Shown here: one piece after another, positions 1 to 7,307 of the stretch
Layout: each line of letters opens with the position of its first letter
Numbering within the stretch: position 1 is the first letter of the stretch
Assembly (NCBI RefSeq): GCF_900172355.1
Contig: NZ_FWFZ01000014.1
Location: forward strand, 1 to 64,000
Length of the DNA stretch: 64,000 nt
Direction: 5' to 3'
DNA from: Roseisalinus antarcticus
Lineage (GTDB): Bacteria; Pseudomonadota; Alphaproteobacteria; Rhodobacterales; Rhodobacteraceae
The notes under the pieces: generated by a model
Seen by the model: the letters and a program-made list of their open reading frames with translations, nothing else
What the model was told of the DNA's origin: nothing
Databases searched by the model: none
Position numbers and translations under genes: made by a program

Positions 1-33
1 GCTCGAACGGGACAACGGTAGATTTGGCCATGG
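1..33 (-). CDS. Possible 5' end of a gene leaving the window (partial, unidentified)
   Basis: Reading leftwards, an ATG at 33 opens a frame that begins MAKSTVVPFE and runs off the left edge. A purine-rich AAAGGA lies about 8 bases before the ATG and could be a ribosome binding site. Only eleven codons are visible. The neighbourhood contains insertion-sequence debris, so a transposase start is one possibility, but nothing in the sequence identifies it. Confidence 0.3.
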
Positions 34-164
34 TGGCATATCCTTTCTCTCTGAGAACGACGGCATCTTGAACACCGCCATGATATGCCGCCTACTTCAG
101 ACCATCACCAACTTTCGGGCATAACTCCTGCATGGTTCACAACCCCCGAACCAAAGCGGGCTTG

Positions 165-806
165 ATGGGCAATCCGTAATGGCTGCGCGACGCTCGGATG
201 GCGCGGCGATGGCCCTGTTGTCCAGATAGCCATGGCGTTCCCCGCGTCGATGGCCGATGTGCCCCGCGTGGTATTGGTTTCATCCGTCGCAACGGGTTGC
301 GGTGGCGTGATGCGCCGCGTGAGCATGGCCCGCAAAAGACGCTCTGCAACCGCCGGAAAAGGTGGAGAGATATGCGCGTGTTCGCGCGGATCATGACGGG
401 GCTGGCGGCGCAAGCACCGGACAACACCGTGATCTCGATCGATGCGGCCGACCTCAAGGCACATCGTGCGGCCGCGATCCCGGGGTTGAAAAAGGGACGC
501 GTAGGCGTCTGGTCGGTCGCACGAAGGCTGGCATGAAGACGAAGTTGCATGAAGTGACCGACGCAGGAGGGGGGCCAATCCAGGTCTTCGCAACGGCCGG
601 ACAGGTCAGCGACCATACTGGAGCAGGGGCGCAGCCGAGCGGCCGCCCATTGGCGACCGGGGGACCGGGGCCATGATGCGGACCGGTTCCGCGCCGCCCT
701 TGTCGACAAGAAGACAACGCCCTGCATCCCCGGCCGGATGTCACCCGAGGACCCCGTCATCCGCGACAAACGCCGCTACCGAAAGCGCAACCGGATCAAT
801 TTCATG
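165..806 (+). pseudogene. IS5-family transposase relic (IS427-like)
   Basis: Decayed DDE transposase of the IS5 family. The reading starts at ATG 165, meets an in-frame TAA at 177, and continues with MARRWPCCPDSHGVPRVDG and GLRWRDAPREHGPQKTL, the N-terminal signature of IS5/IS427 transposases. After about position 500 the homology moves to another frame (RLVGRTKAGMKTKLHEV, then ATAGQVSDHTGA). After about 650 it moves to a third frame (DADRFRAALVDKK, IRDKRRYRKRNRI). It stops before the usual EIMFGRLKDWRR tail. One stop, at least two frameshifts and a missing C-terminus mean it cannot make an active enzyme. No terminal inverted repeats were recognised. Confidence 0.85.
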
Positions 807-846
807 TCTGAACCTCTGAACCTCTGAACCTCTGAACGTCTGAACG
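807..846 (+). repeat. 8-bp tandem repeat, five units
   Basis: Five head-to-tail copies of TCTGAACS: three end in C and two in G. They begin exactly where recognisable transposase homology stops. This is probably a slippage or repair scar at the broken 3' end of the insertion sequence. The following 250 bases (847 to 1097) contain no gene I can support. Confidence 0.8.
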
Positions 847-1097
847 TCAGAAAGACCGAAGTCCCGTTGTCTTCCGCCCGGCCATTGCTCTCGCCGCAAC
901 CGTCATCCTCCGGATATGAGCCCTGAGCCTCAGCTCTGGGGCGGCGAGCCCAGGGAAATCTTTGAGATCCCGGGTATTTATCGTCAGTCGAGCCGGGCCG
1001 CGCAAGAAATGGATGGTTGGAGCCACGTCCCGCGAACGGCATCGGGTCCGGCAAGGTCGTTGATGACAATTGCGGATGTCAGTCCTAGCCTGGGAGA

Positions 1098-1830
1098 ATG
1101 GCGATTGGCCCCCGGAGCGACGATGAATACGACCTGATCGTTGCGGATCGTTTCGCGATGCTGGCAGATGACGCCGCCGGACGGCCCTGCAGCGAGGCTG
1201 CGCATCGCCTGGCACTTCTGCCGGTGCTGAACGGCCGGTCGTAGGGGTCGGTCGAGTTCAAGCACCAGAACATCGGCGCGGTCCTGAAGGGGCTCGGAGA
1301 GGATTGGATCCGAGGCTGCAAACCGGCCTTCATCTTTCAGATGTCGCTGGTAGACGCCGTTGTCCGGTGGTTGGCGCGGCACCAAGATTGGCTGGGCCGG
1401 CTGCGCGGCAGGCGGACCGCCGATGGCCTCTGCGAGGCCGCGGAAGCCTGGGTCGGGCCGCCGCCCACGCTTTCCAACCAGCCGCCGCCGCAGGAGCTGG
1501 ACCAGATGCTGCACATCGCCCGCAAGTTCGACGTGGCGGGGCGCGACGCGCGCAACCGTGCGCCTTGCCGTGCGGGCGAGGAGCGGGTTCTGGCCCATGA
1601 GCGGGCGGCGCTGCAGGCCGCAGGGCGGGACGACCTGGCGCTGAAGGTCCGCCGGGTCTCCGAGGAGGATGGCGACGGCGCGGGCTACGATATCGCCGGC
1701 TTTGCGCCGGACGGCCGGACGCCCGGACCCGTCTGATCGAGGCGAAGATTACGACCGGCTGGGAGCGGACGCCCTTCCACATCAGCCGCAACGAGCTGGT
1801 CGACGCGGATATCAACGGGCGGGATCATCG
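1098..1830 (+). pseudogene. DUF3883 domain protein, inactivated
   Basis: Relic of a DUF3883 protein, a family with a nuclease-like C-terminal domain that is frequent in accessory and defence islands. From ATG 1098 the frame reads DEYDLIVADRFAMLADD and then LPVLNGRS, where a TAG at 1242 interrupts it. The same frame resumes with GSVEFKHQNIGAVLKGLG and FQMSLVDAVVRWLA. It reaches EEDGDGAGYDIAGFAPDG, the entry to the DUF3883 fold. Near 1715 to 1725 a short duplication (CGGACGCC/CGGACCCG) shifts the frame; the homology continues out of frame as RLIEAKITTGWERTPFHIS and NELV. A stop plus a frameshift make it a pseudogene. The family function is poorly defined. Confidence 0.8.
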
Positions 1831-1888
1831 GCCGCATCCGGGCTGCCGTCAGCAAGGAATCCGGCAGGGGCAGGGCGGACGATCCCGC

Positions 1889-2281
1889 CTAGGGCCTGTC
1901 CGTCGCCGCGGTCACGGCGATCTCGGCCAGCCAATCGGCATTGGCAAGGCCACAGACAATCAGCGTGGACGCGGCGACGTGTCCGTCGAGCACACGGTCC
2001 CGCACGTCGCGGGCGATCGGCACCGCCGCGCGGTCGCTGAGATAGACACGCATGTCCACGATGTCGGTGGGTGCCATGTCGGCGGCCTTGAGGATCGCGA
2101 GCACATTGGCCCAGGCCTGTTCGAGTTGCGCCTCCATCCCCTCGGCCAGCATGCCCTCCGGCGAAATCCCGAGCTGCCCCGAGATGTGCAGGGTTCGGGC
2201 GCCGGCGGACACATGCATGGCCTGAGCGTAGTTGGAATTCGGCTTGGGGGCTGCTTCGGTCTTGATCTCCTGGATGGGCAT
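1889..2281 (-). CDS. RidA family protein (Rid/YjgF/UK114)
   Basis: 130-residue protein of the RidA superfamily, the usual length for the family. Characterised RidA enzymes hydrolyse reactive enamine/imine intermediates released by PLP enzymes; some relatives have other roles. The family pattern is visible in NYAQAMHVSAGARTLHISGQ near residues 18 to 37, in QLEQAWANVLAILKAAD, and in the C-terminal half. The classic RidA arginine of the CPRV-type motif is not obvious, so the substrate is uncertain. ATG 2281 was chosen because AGGAG lies just upstream, although the frame stays open further 5'. It is the only apparently intact gene in the left 2.8 kb and sits among relics of a catabolic locus. Confidence 0.75.
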   Translation of the reverse strand: MPIQEIKTEAAPKPNSNYAQAMHVSAGARTLHISGQLGISPEGMLAEGMEAQLEQAWANVLAILKAADMAPTDIVDMRVYLSDRAAVPIARDVRDRVLDGHVAASTLIVCGLANADWLAEIAVTAATDRP

Positions 2282-2519
2282 GGCTCTCTCCTCCTGATAT
2301 CCGGGCCCATCGTGACATGTAAGGCGACGCGCGAGAAGCCGGGACCGGAGCCACCGACAGGGTCTACGCCGTTTATCCTCGTCGATATCGGCGAGGCGAC
2401 CCCGCCCCAGATGGCCGAAGGGCCTCGCCTGCCAGACCAATACCATCGCGGGATCGGTCGCAGGTCGGGACGCGGCAGAGGGGCCGACCGCGGCCATGGC
2501 CCAGCCGGGCGGCGCAAGG

Positions 2520-2733
2520 GAGGTCTCCGACTACGCCGGCATCCGGCTCCATGGCTCGGCCGGCAACACCACGCCCGAGCTCTGCGACGAGGTGATGGGG
2601 GTGAATTTGCGGGGCGCCGGCGTGATGGCCCCTGCACCGCTGCCGCAACTCGCCGACCGACCTCAGCCATCCCCTGCGAAACCATCCGGGTGGATTGCGG
2701 CCTGATCGCGCGGTTGAGCGGCCCCCCGAACTG
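2520..2733 (+). pseudogene. Short-chain dehydrogenase fragment
   Basis: Central piece of an SDR-family oxidoreductase. YAGIRLHGSAGNTTPELCDE followed by VMGVNLRG matches the 'NNAGI...TPE.WDEVMGVNLRG' stretch of SDR enzymes. The N-terminal nucleotide-binding part and the catalytic YxxxK are missing. The tail (ETIRVDCGLIARL), resembling the usual 'IRVNCVAPG' segment, lies in another frame, so deletion and frameshift have both occurred. It stands directly before the enolase-superfamily-like start at 2748, an order common in sugar-acid catabolic operons. Confidence 0.5.
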
Positions 2734-2747
2734 AGAGGACAGGCGAC

Positions 2748-2835
2748 ATGACGATTGCGGATATCAAGGCGTCCGCGGTTACGATCCCGCCGGAGCCGCC
2801 GTGGCGGTCCTGGCGGTGCCGCTGTGGGCACTACC
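2748..2835 (+). pseudogene. Truncated 5' end resembling an enolase-superfamily dehydratase
   Basis: An ATG at 2748 preceded by GAGAGGACAGG begins MTIADIKASAVTIPPEPP, which resembles the capping-domain start of enolase-superfamily sugar-acid dehydratases or cycloisomerases ('MKIaDIrA..V.iPl..P'). Homology is lost after about 30 codons and the sequence passes into AT-richer DNA holding the convergent nuclease relic. The fragment is too short for certainty. If correct, it and the SDR relic are the stump of a sugar-acid catabolic locus cut by a later insertion. Confidence 0.35.
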
Positions 2836-2928
2836 CGTTGCCGACCGACCTACCGTCGCGGCCCATTGCGAACATCCTTGAACCCAAGTGCCAAGGGCAA
2901 CTTGCCCCGCCGACTGCGCGGCATTTTT

Positions 2929-4211
2929 TTACCTTCCGAGCGGTCGAATACGCGGTTCAATACGCTCTGGCACGTTGTAAGCTTGAACCGTGATGGAAAT
3001 TTCGCGGTTGATGTCATCTTTGTGGCCGAAAAGGTAGGTCCAACTGCTTTCCGAACGCTGCTTCACCAAATTCTTGAAGTTTGCGTGGTTCGGAGTGCTG
3101 CTGGAAATCTTCTCAAGAACACCCGTGAAGTCTTTGTTTCGACTAAACATAAGGACTGCGGCTTTTGTGTCGCGCCAACTCAGATAGGAAAGCACTTGGT
3201 CCAACGTTTCTAGATACGCCTTCTCGCCAGTCCAGAACTTGCATTCACCAATGAAGATGTTTCGCCCTTCGGCCTTAATTAGAATGTCGGTTTTACCTTC
3301 GTAGTTGAAGGTTTCTCTGGTGGCGTCGCCAAAATAGTGGCCATTCAACTGGACAAGGAAATGCGTTCGCAGGCTTTCTTCGTCGATTTCTCGGAAAGCA
3401 CCGGGACTTTGCTCCATCACGCTGACCATGTTTTCGAGCACCGTCAATATGTGTTCGTAGTCTTCGACGGTAAGCGTCGGTTCGGGAGTGTAGGGTGCGC
3501 GGGATGCGGAAGGTTTCGGCGTGGCCGGGCGGATTTTTCTCCGGACCTGCGGAGCGGCGTAGGTTTCGGATGCACCGGGGCGTTGCTTCATTTTGAAGCC
3601 CAAGCCCGCGACCAAAGACTTGTCTTTCAGAAGTTTTTCCTTGCGTCGTTCGATAGTTTGGGTCGCAAGGGCTTCAAGCCCGGCGTTGTAGCCACGCGCA
3701 TCGTTGCGCAGCCATTCAAGGTGTTCATTCAGTCCAGAAATACGTCTGTCGATCTCACTTTTCACGCGGTCTGGTGTCAGGTAGTACCGGAAATGGTGAA
3801 CTTGATTGCATTCGCGGCAACCGTGCCGCGCGGCTTACCTGTGCTCCAAGTCGTAGGCTGTATATCGAACCCAATCTTGTTGCCGGAGTAAGGAATCTCT
3901 ACGTCCAGTGCTGTGCCAGTCATGTAGAACGGGCGCGAACGGTCATGTATCAATCTGTTTCTGTCGTGGCTGACGTCGATTTGGATTTCACGTTGATCCA
4001 CCAAAAGGTCGTCAGAATGAATGGTGGGGGTATCGAAAGCGCATTGCTCCGCGTAGTAGCGTGCCAAGTCGGTTGTCGAAGTATTTAGGAGTTCGTCCCC
4101 GTCCATCGCTTCAATCGCAGACACCATCTTTTTCTTCCAAGCATCCTGTGTTGAGTGCCAGTCCCCTTGGTTGAAAAGCAGATCATTTGACCCTGAATTA
4201 TAGCCGCGCAT
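2929..4211 (-). pseudogene. PD-(D/E)XK nuclease-like protein, split by one frameshift
   Basis: Two adjoining reading frames form one gene. The upstream half (4211 to 3777) starts MRGYNSGSNDLLFNQGDW and ends KFTISGTT at a TGA. The downstream half (3765 to 2929) continues LTPDRVKSEIDRRISGL if one base is restored near 3780 (ACC-TGA read as ACC-xTG-A). The product would be about 430 residues. The C-terminal half has GKTDILIKAEGRNIFIGECK, the D...ExK pattern of restriction-endonuclease-fold nucleases, followed by a LSYLSWRDTKAAVLMFSRN segment. It is probably a DNA-directed accessory or defence protein. Base composition is lower in GC than the core genes. A sequencing error or recoding could equally explain the shift. 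An ATG at 4211 is preferred over the TTG at 4247. Confidence 0.65.
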
Positions 4212-4378
4212 TACAAACTCGCATTGTGTGTGAACTCTTGCGACCAACTATATGTTGAGTAGGGCCGAATGCCAACGCGCAACTTACGCAATCAAACCTG
4301 CAAGAACAGCGGCTGAAAAGAGTAGTAGAGCGGTGGTAAATTTTGCGAATCGCCGAATTTCTCAATGAAATCAAGGGA

Positions 4379-4398
4379 AAATGGCGGAGAGACAGGGA
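4379..4398 (+). repeat. attL, direct-repeat copy of the tRNA-Ser 3' end
   Basis: AAATGGCGGAGAGACAGGGA, identical to 8950 to 8969 and in the same orientation. The rest of the tRNA is absent here, so this is the displaced copy left by site-specific integration and not a tRNA gene. Confidence 0.85.
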
Positions 4399-4414
4399 CA
4401 CTCCACCATTTTCC

Positions 4415-4429
4415 TAAGTCGTTGACTTA
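4415..4429. repeat. Candidate integrase arm or regulator site (left end)
   Basis: TAAGTCGTTGACTTA is a 6-bp inverted repeat with a 3-bp centre, 16 bases inside attL. A close match (TAAGTCATTGATTTA, 13 of 15 bases) lies at 8930 to 8944, five bases inside attR. In a circularised element the two would flank the core in the same orientation, as integrase arm sites do. They could instead be operators for the island's XRE protein. The remainder of 4399 to 4706 holds no gene; a TATATGTATAC stretch at about 4660 could be part of a promoter. Confidence 0.4.
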
Positions 4430-4706
4430 ACTGGACATCCAAGCGCGAAGGTTGCTCTGGTGTCTCACTTGACGCCCCACTTATGGTCCACGAGTGCTGT
4501 TTCTGTCAACCGCCCTGTGTTGTCTCTGCTGGCCTTCTTATCGTCCTATAGGTAGGGCAAGTGCACGTCTGTGCCCTTCTTTTTCTCCTCTGGTGTGCCC
4601 GAATTGAAACCGGGGCGTGTCTCTGTCCGGGCGAGTGGGGTATGGGGGAAGTCGGCGCGGCTTGGTATATGTATACGACCACGAAAAAATATGTCGAGAT
4701 TTTACG

Positions 4707-5744
4707 ATGACCAAAGAACCCGAGTCTGCATTCGCTTTGAAGATTGCAGCGAAAGCAGCAAAGTTGCCCAGCCAACTAGGGGATCAGTCGTGGGCCTTTG
4801 AGCCGTATCTAGTGGTGTCAAATCCTAATGCACAAAACTTTATCGACTTGCTGATGGATGACGTGTGCGCGGACTGGACAGCGGCATTCTCCGAGCGCAA
4901 GCCAAGCCCCAAAACCCAACAGAAGTTTATCGACTGCGGCAGCGCGATCCTTGCGAACCTGATGCGGGCAAAGTGCAACAAATGGCCAACGACAATAGGC
5001 ATGTATCGCAGTCAGGGCGCTTTGGACCGTGAAAGACGATACCGGCCACAATATATGTCCGCTGACCGGTTTGTAGCAGTTCAAGATTGGCTTATTAAAG
5101 CTGGCCATATTGAGATGGTCAAGCGCGGCTTTAATCTTCCCGGCCATAGTCAAACCAGCCGCTTTGCGTTGACTGACAAAGGCGAAAGCGAACTGCAAGT
5201 GGAGGATTGGACCTTTGCCGACTTCCAAGTGGACAGGGGCAAAGAAACCATACGCATGAAGGACACCAAAGATCGGCATTGCGGATATGATGACGCGCCT
5301 ATGATGACAGTTACGGGACTGATCAGGAAAAGCACTTCATTAAATACATGCACGATCAGGAAACCCGGTTGCACGGCATCTATGACGACTTTTACCTGCT
5401 GCGGAACGAAAAGGCGGTCAAGCTGTACGACTTCGACACCGGACGCGCCTTTGAACCCGACTTCGTTCTGTTTCTGCGTAAGAAGGGGCAAGAGGGCAGC
5501 ACGATGTTGCAGTTATTCATCGAACCCAAGGGCGACCAGTTGCGTCCACAAGATGACTGGAAGCAAGACTTCCTTGCGCAAGTTAAGGCCAAGGCCAGAC
5601 TTGAGACGGTATTCCAAGGTCGGGACTATACCGTTCTTGGATTGCCCTTTTTCAATGAAACGGGGCAGACTAACACCGACTTCAAAGCCGCATTCGAGAC
5701 TGAGGCGCTGGGCGCATAGCCCGGTCCCATCTGTCTATATGTGA
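4707..5744 (+). CDS. Island ORF: unknown N-terminal domain, C-terminus read out of frame
   Basis: From ATG 4707 about 195 residues look genuine: MTKEPESAFALKIAAKAAKL, then a conserved-looking core, then RFVAVQDWLIKAGHIEMVKR and SRFALTDKGESELQ, which has the spacing of a winged-helix segment. I do not recognise the family. After about 5290 the same DNA encodes, in another frame, a type III restriction enzyme C-terminus, so the last 140 or so residues of this frame are probably meaningless read-through. The natural end of the protein has been lost and replaced by the restriction fragment. A GTG at 4617 would add 30 residues but looks less likely. Whether the truncated protein is made or functional is unknown. 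Confidence 0.5.
   Translation: MTKEPESAFALKIAAKAAKLPSQLGDQSWAFEPYLVVSNPNAQNFIDLLMDDVCADWTAAFSERKPSPKTQQKFIDCGSAILANLMRAKCNKWPTTIGMYRSQGALDRERRYRPQYMSADRFVAVQDWLIKAGHIEMVKRGFNLPGHSQTSRFALTDKGESELQVEDWTFADFQVDRGKETIRMKDTKDRHCGYDDAPMMTVTGLIRKSTSLNTCTIRKPGCTASMTTFTCCGTKRRSSCTTSTPDAPLNPTSFCFCVRRGKRAARCCSYSSNPRATSCVHKMTGSKTSLRKLRPRPDLRRYSKVGTIPFLDCPFSMKRGRLTPTSKPHSRLRRWAHSPVPSVYM
5294..5719 (+). pseudogene. C-terminal fragment of a type III restriction enzyme (Res) subunit
   Basis: Reading from just after a stop at 5291, the frame gives YGTDQEKHFIKYMHDQETRL, then KLYDFDTGRAFEPDFVLFLR, then LQLFIEPKGDQL, ending at TAG 5719. The 'FDTGREFEPDFVLFL...QLFIEPKGD' pattern is the endonuclease (PD-D/ExK) end of type III restriction Res subunits. 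The helicase motor, about 700 or more residues, is absent, so it is a relic with no independent activity expected. It overlaps the 3' part of the preceding reading frame in a different phase, pointing to a deletion that joined two genes. Confidence 0.7.
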
Positions 5745-5824
5745 GCGTCTATCTAAATGTGGGGGATTGGTGGTCTAAATAATGGTTCCCCCATTACTGG
5801 GGCAAATAAGCGGGGCCGGTGCGC

Positions 5825-6067
5825 TCATTTTGACATCTTGGCCAACCTGTCCACGATCTCGGTCGGATCGAAGCCCAGCACCTCACCCAGCTTGACCAGT
5901 TCGACTACATCCACGCGGCGCTGACCGCTTTCCAGCCGCGCAATGAAGGACTGATAGACCTTCATTCGCTCCGCAAGCTCCACCTGCTTCAAGCCTGCCT
6001 CGCCCCGCTTCTCGACGAGATAGCGGATAAGAGCATCATGCCTTTGATCTCCAAGAGTTTTAGGCAT
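5825..6067 (-). CDS. XRE/Cro-type helix-turn-helix regulator
   Basis: Small DNA-binding protein of 80 residues consisting almost entirely of one Cro/CI helix-turn-helix. The order is a leader helix (DQRHDALIRYLVEKRGEAG), then LKQVELAERMKVYQSFIARL, then ESGQRRVDVVELVKLGEVLG. This is the usual size of single-domain XRE regulators in islands and toxin-antitoxin or restriction loci. ATG 6067 is preferred; a GTG at 6088 would add seven residues. It is divergent from the duplicated-domain gene at 6203, and their shared 135-bp spacer is a natural place for an operator. Its target is inferred only from this layout. Confidence 0.8.
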   Translation of the reverse strand: MPKTLGDQRHDALIRYLVEKRGEAGLKQVELAERMKVYQSFIARLESGQRRVDVVELVKLGEVLGFDPTEIVDRLAKMSK

Positions 6068-6202
6068 GAACGCCCCATGCTGTTGCACTGGGCGCGTTGA
6101 CTATATCTCAAAACTAGGTATTAATCTGGATATTGACGGCCCTTGATGCCCGGTGTCGGGCTGTGCCGGGCGCGCGTGTCAGTTTCACTATCGGAGTGCC
6201 CC

Positions 6203-7279
6203 ATGAGCCTCGACAACAAGTCACCTGACCACCACATCGCCTACGGTGCCGCGACCGAAGGTGTCGCCGCTGCAAGTGCCAGCCTTGGCGTGATCGGGCG
6301 CTATTGGTGGAATCTACAAATGCAACTCTTGGTCGCCACCGGCACCATGCGGTTATTCCGGGCGTATTGGTGGCTGTTTCTCGTTGCCGGTTTCTTGCTC
6401 TTGGCTTTCGTCATGCCCTTGGGCGTTGCTTTCGTGGTGAGTGCCTTTTGCGCAGGCGCAATGAACCCGAAAGCAGAAGACAACTTCATTGTGCCGCTCA
6501 GGCCACAACACGTAGACATCGGCTCTGAAGAAGAAGACGAATTTACAGAAAAAGAAGTACTTCAAGACCTGATAGACGAAGCGGAAACGCGTCACATGGG
6601 ATATCTCAAAGTCGCAGATCGCGGTATTGCAGACCTCAATGACGTAGAACTTGCAGCTACCGCCTTGGGGGCTTTTGATGGGACACTTCGCGCCTGCCCA
6701 TGGTTCATTGAGTTGTGCGGCGACGAAGTGCTGGATTACGGCCCTGCCTTTGTGGTTATCCGTTTAAAACGGCTTGGGCGGTATAAGGAAGGTGATGAAG
6801 ACTGGTTAGAGCAAGTCATGCTGGAACCCAGAACTTCCGAAACATTGAAGCCCTTGCGGCTTGATGCCGAACGTTTTGTCTACGAAAATGAGCCCGTGGA
6901 AACGCCTCAGTCTGACGATTTGGAGCATGTTCAAGATGCAGCGGCCATTCACCATCTTGGGTATCTCAACGCAATAAAGCGTGACGTGGACGAGAAAGAG
7001 TTTGCTGCCGCCGCGCTTGGCGCATTCGACGGAACGGTGCAAGCATGTGGCCTTCGGCTGTCCGATCTTGATATGCACACCAACGGTGTGGCGTTCATCC
7101 TCGCACAACTGACACGCCTTGAGCGCATCGACATTGACAGTGTCGATCCTGACTGGATTGCAGAAGTTACCGACGAAGCGATGACTTCCAGTGCACTCGA
7201 ACCGATCCGCGCCGAAGCTGGCCACTTTGCCTTCACAATGGAAGGGGCCATGCGGTTTGGCCCCACTCAGTCACCTTGA
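6203..7279 (+). CDS. Island membrane protein with two copies of an unrecognised domain
   Basis: 358 residues, ATG 6203 with CGGAG upstream. Residues 1 to 50 are polar. Residues 54 to 85 (YWWLFLVAGFLLLAFVMPLG and on) form one or two membrane segments, followed by an acidic linker (SEEEDEFTEKE, 108 to 118). The rest is a tandem duplication: copy 1 at about 119 to 225 and copy 2 at about 239 to 345. Shared landmarks are H-[ML]-GYL (131, 251), AA-[TA]-ALGAFDGT-[LV]-x-AC (151 to 164, 269 to 282), PAF/VAF-[VI]-x-x-L-x-RL, DW-[LI]-x-[EQ]-V and L-x-P-[LI]-R. I recognise no family. A membrane anchor with a presumably cytoplasmic duplicated sensor or binding domain is an inference. It is divergent from an XRE regulator inside a mobile island. 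Confidence 0.75.
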   Translation: MSLDNKSPDHHIAYGAATEGVAAASASLGVIGRYWWNLQMQLLVATGTMRLFRAYWWLFLVAGFLLLAFVMPLGVAFVVSAFCAGAMNPKAEDNFIVPLRPQHVDIGSEEEDEFTEKEVLQDLIDEAETRHMGYLKVADRGIADLNDVELAATALGAFDGTLRACPWFIELCGDEVLDYGPAFVVIRLKRLGRYKEGDEDWLEQVMLEPRTSETLKPLRLDAERFVYENEPVETPQSDDLEHVQDAAAIHHLGYLNAIKRDVDEKEFAAAALGAFDGTVQACGLRLSDLDMHTNGVAFILAQLTRLERIDIDSVDPDWIAEVTDEAMTSSALEPIRAEAGHFAFTMEGAMRFGPTQSP

Positions 7280-7307
7280 TCGTTGGCAGATCATTTTTGT
7301 GGCACGC

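Noticed and set aside
4379-4398. tRNA-Ser gene on the left side
   Set aside because: Only the 3' acceptor end is present; it is an att-site copy.
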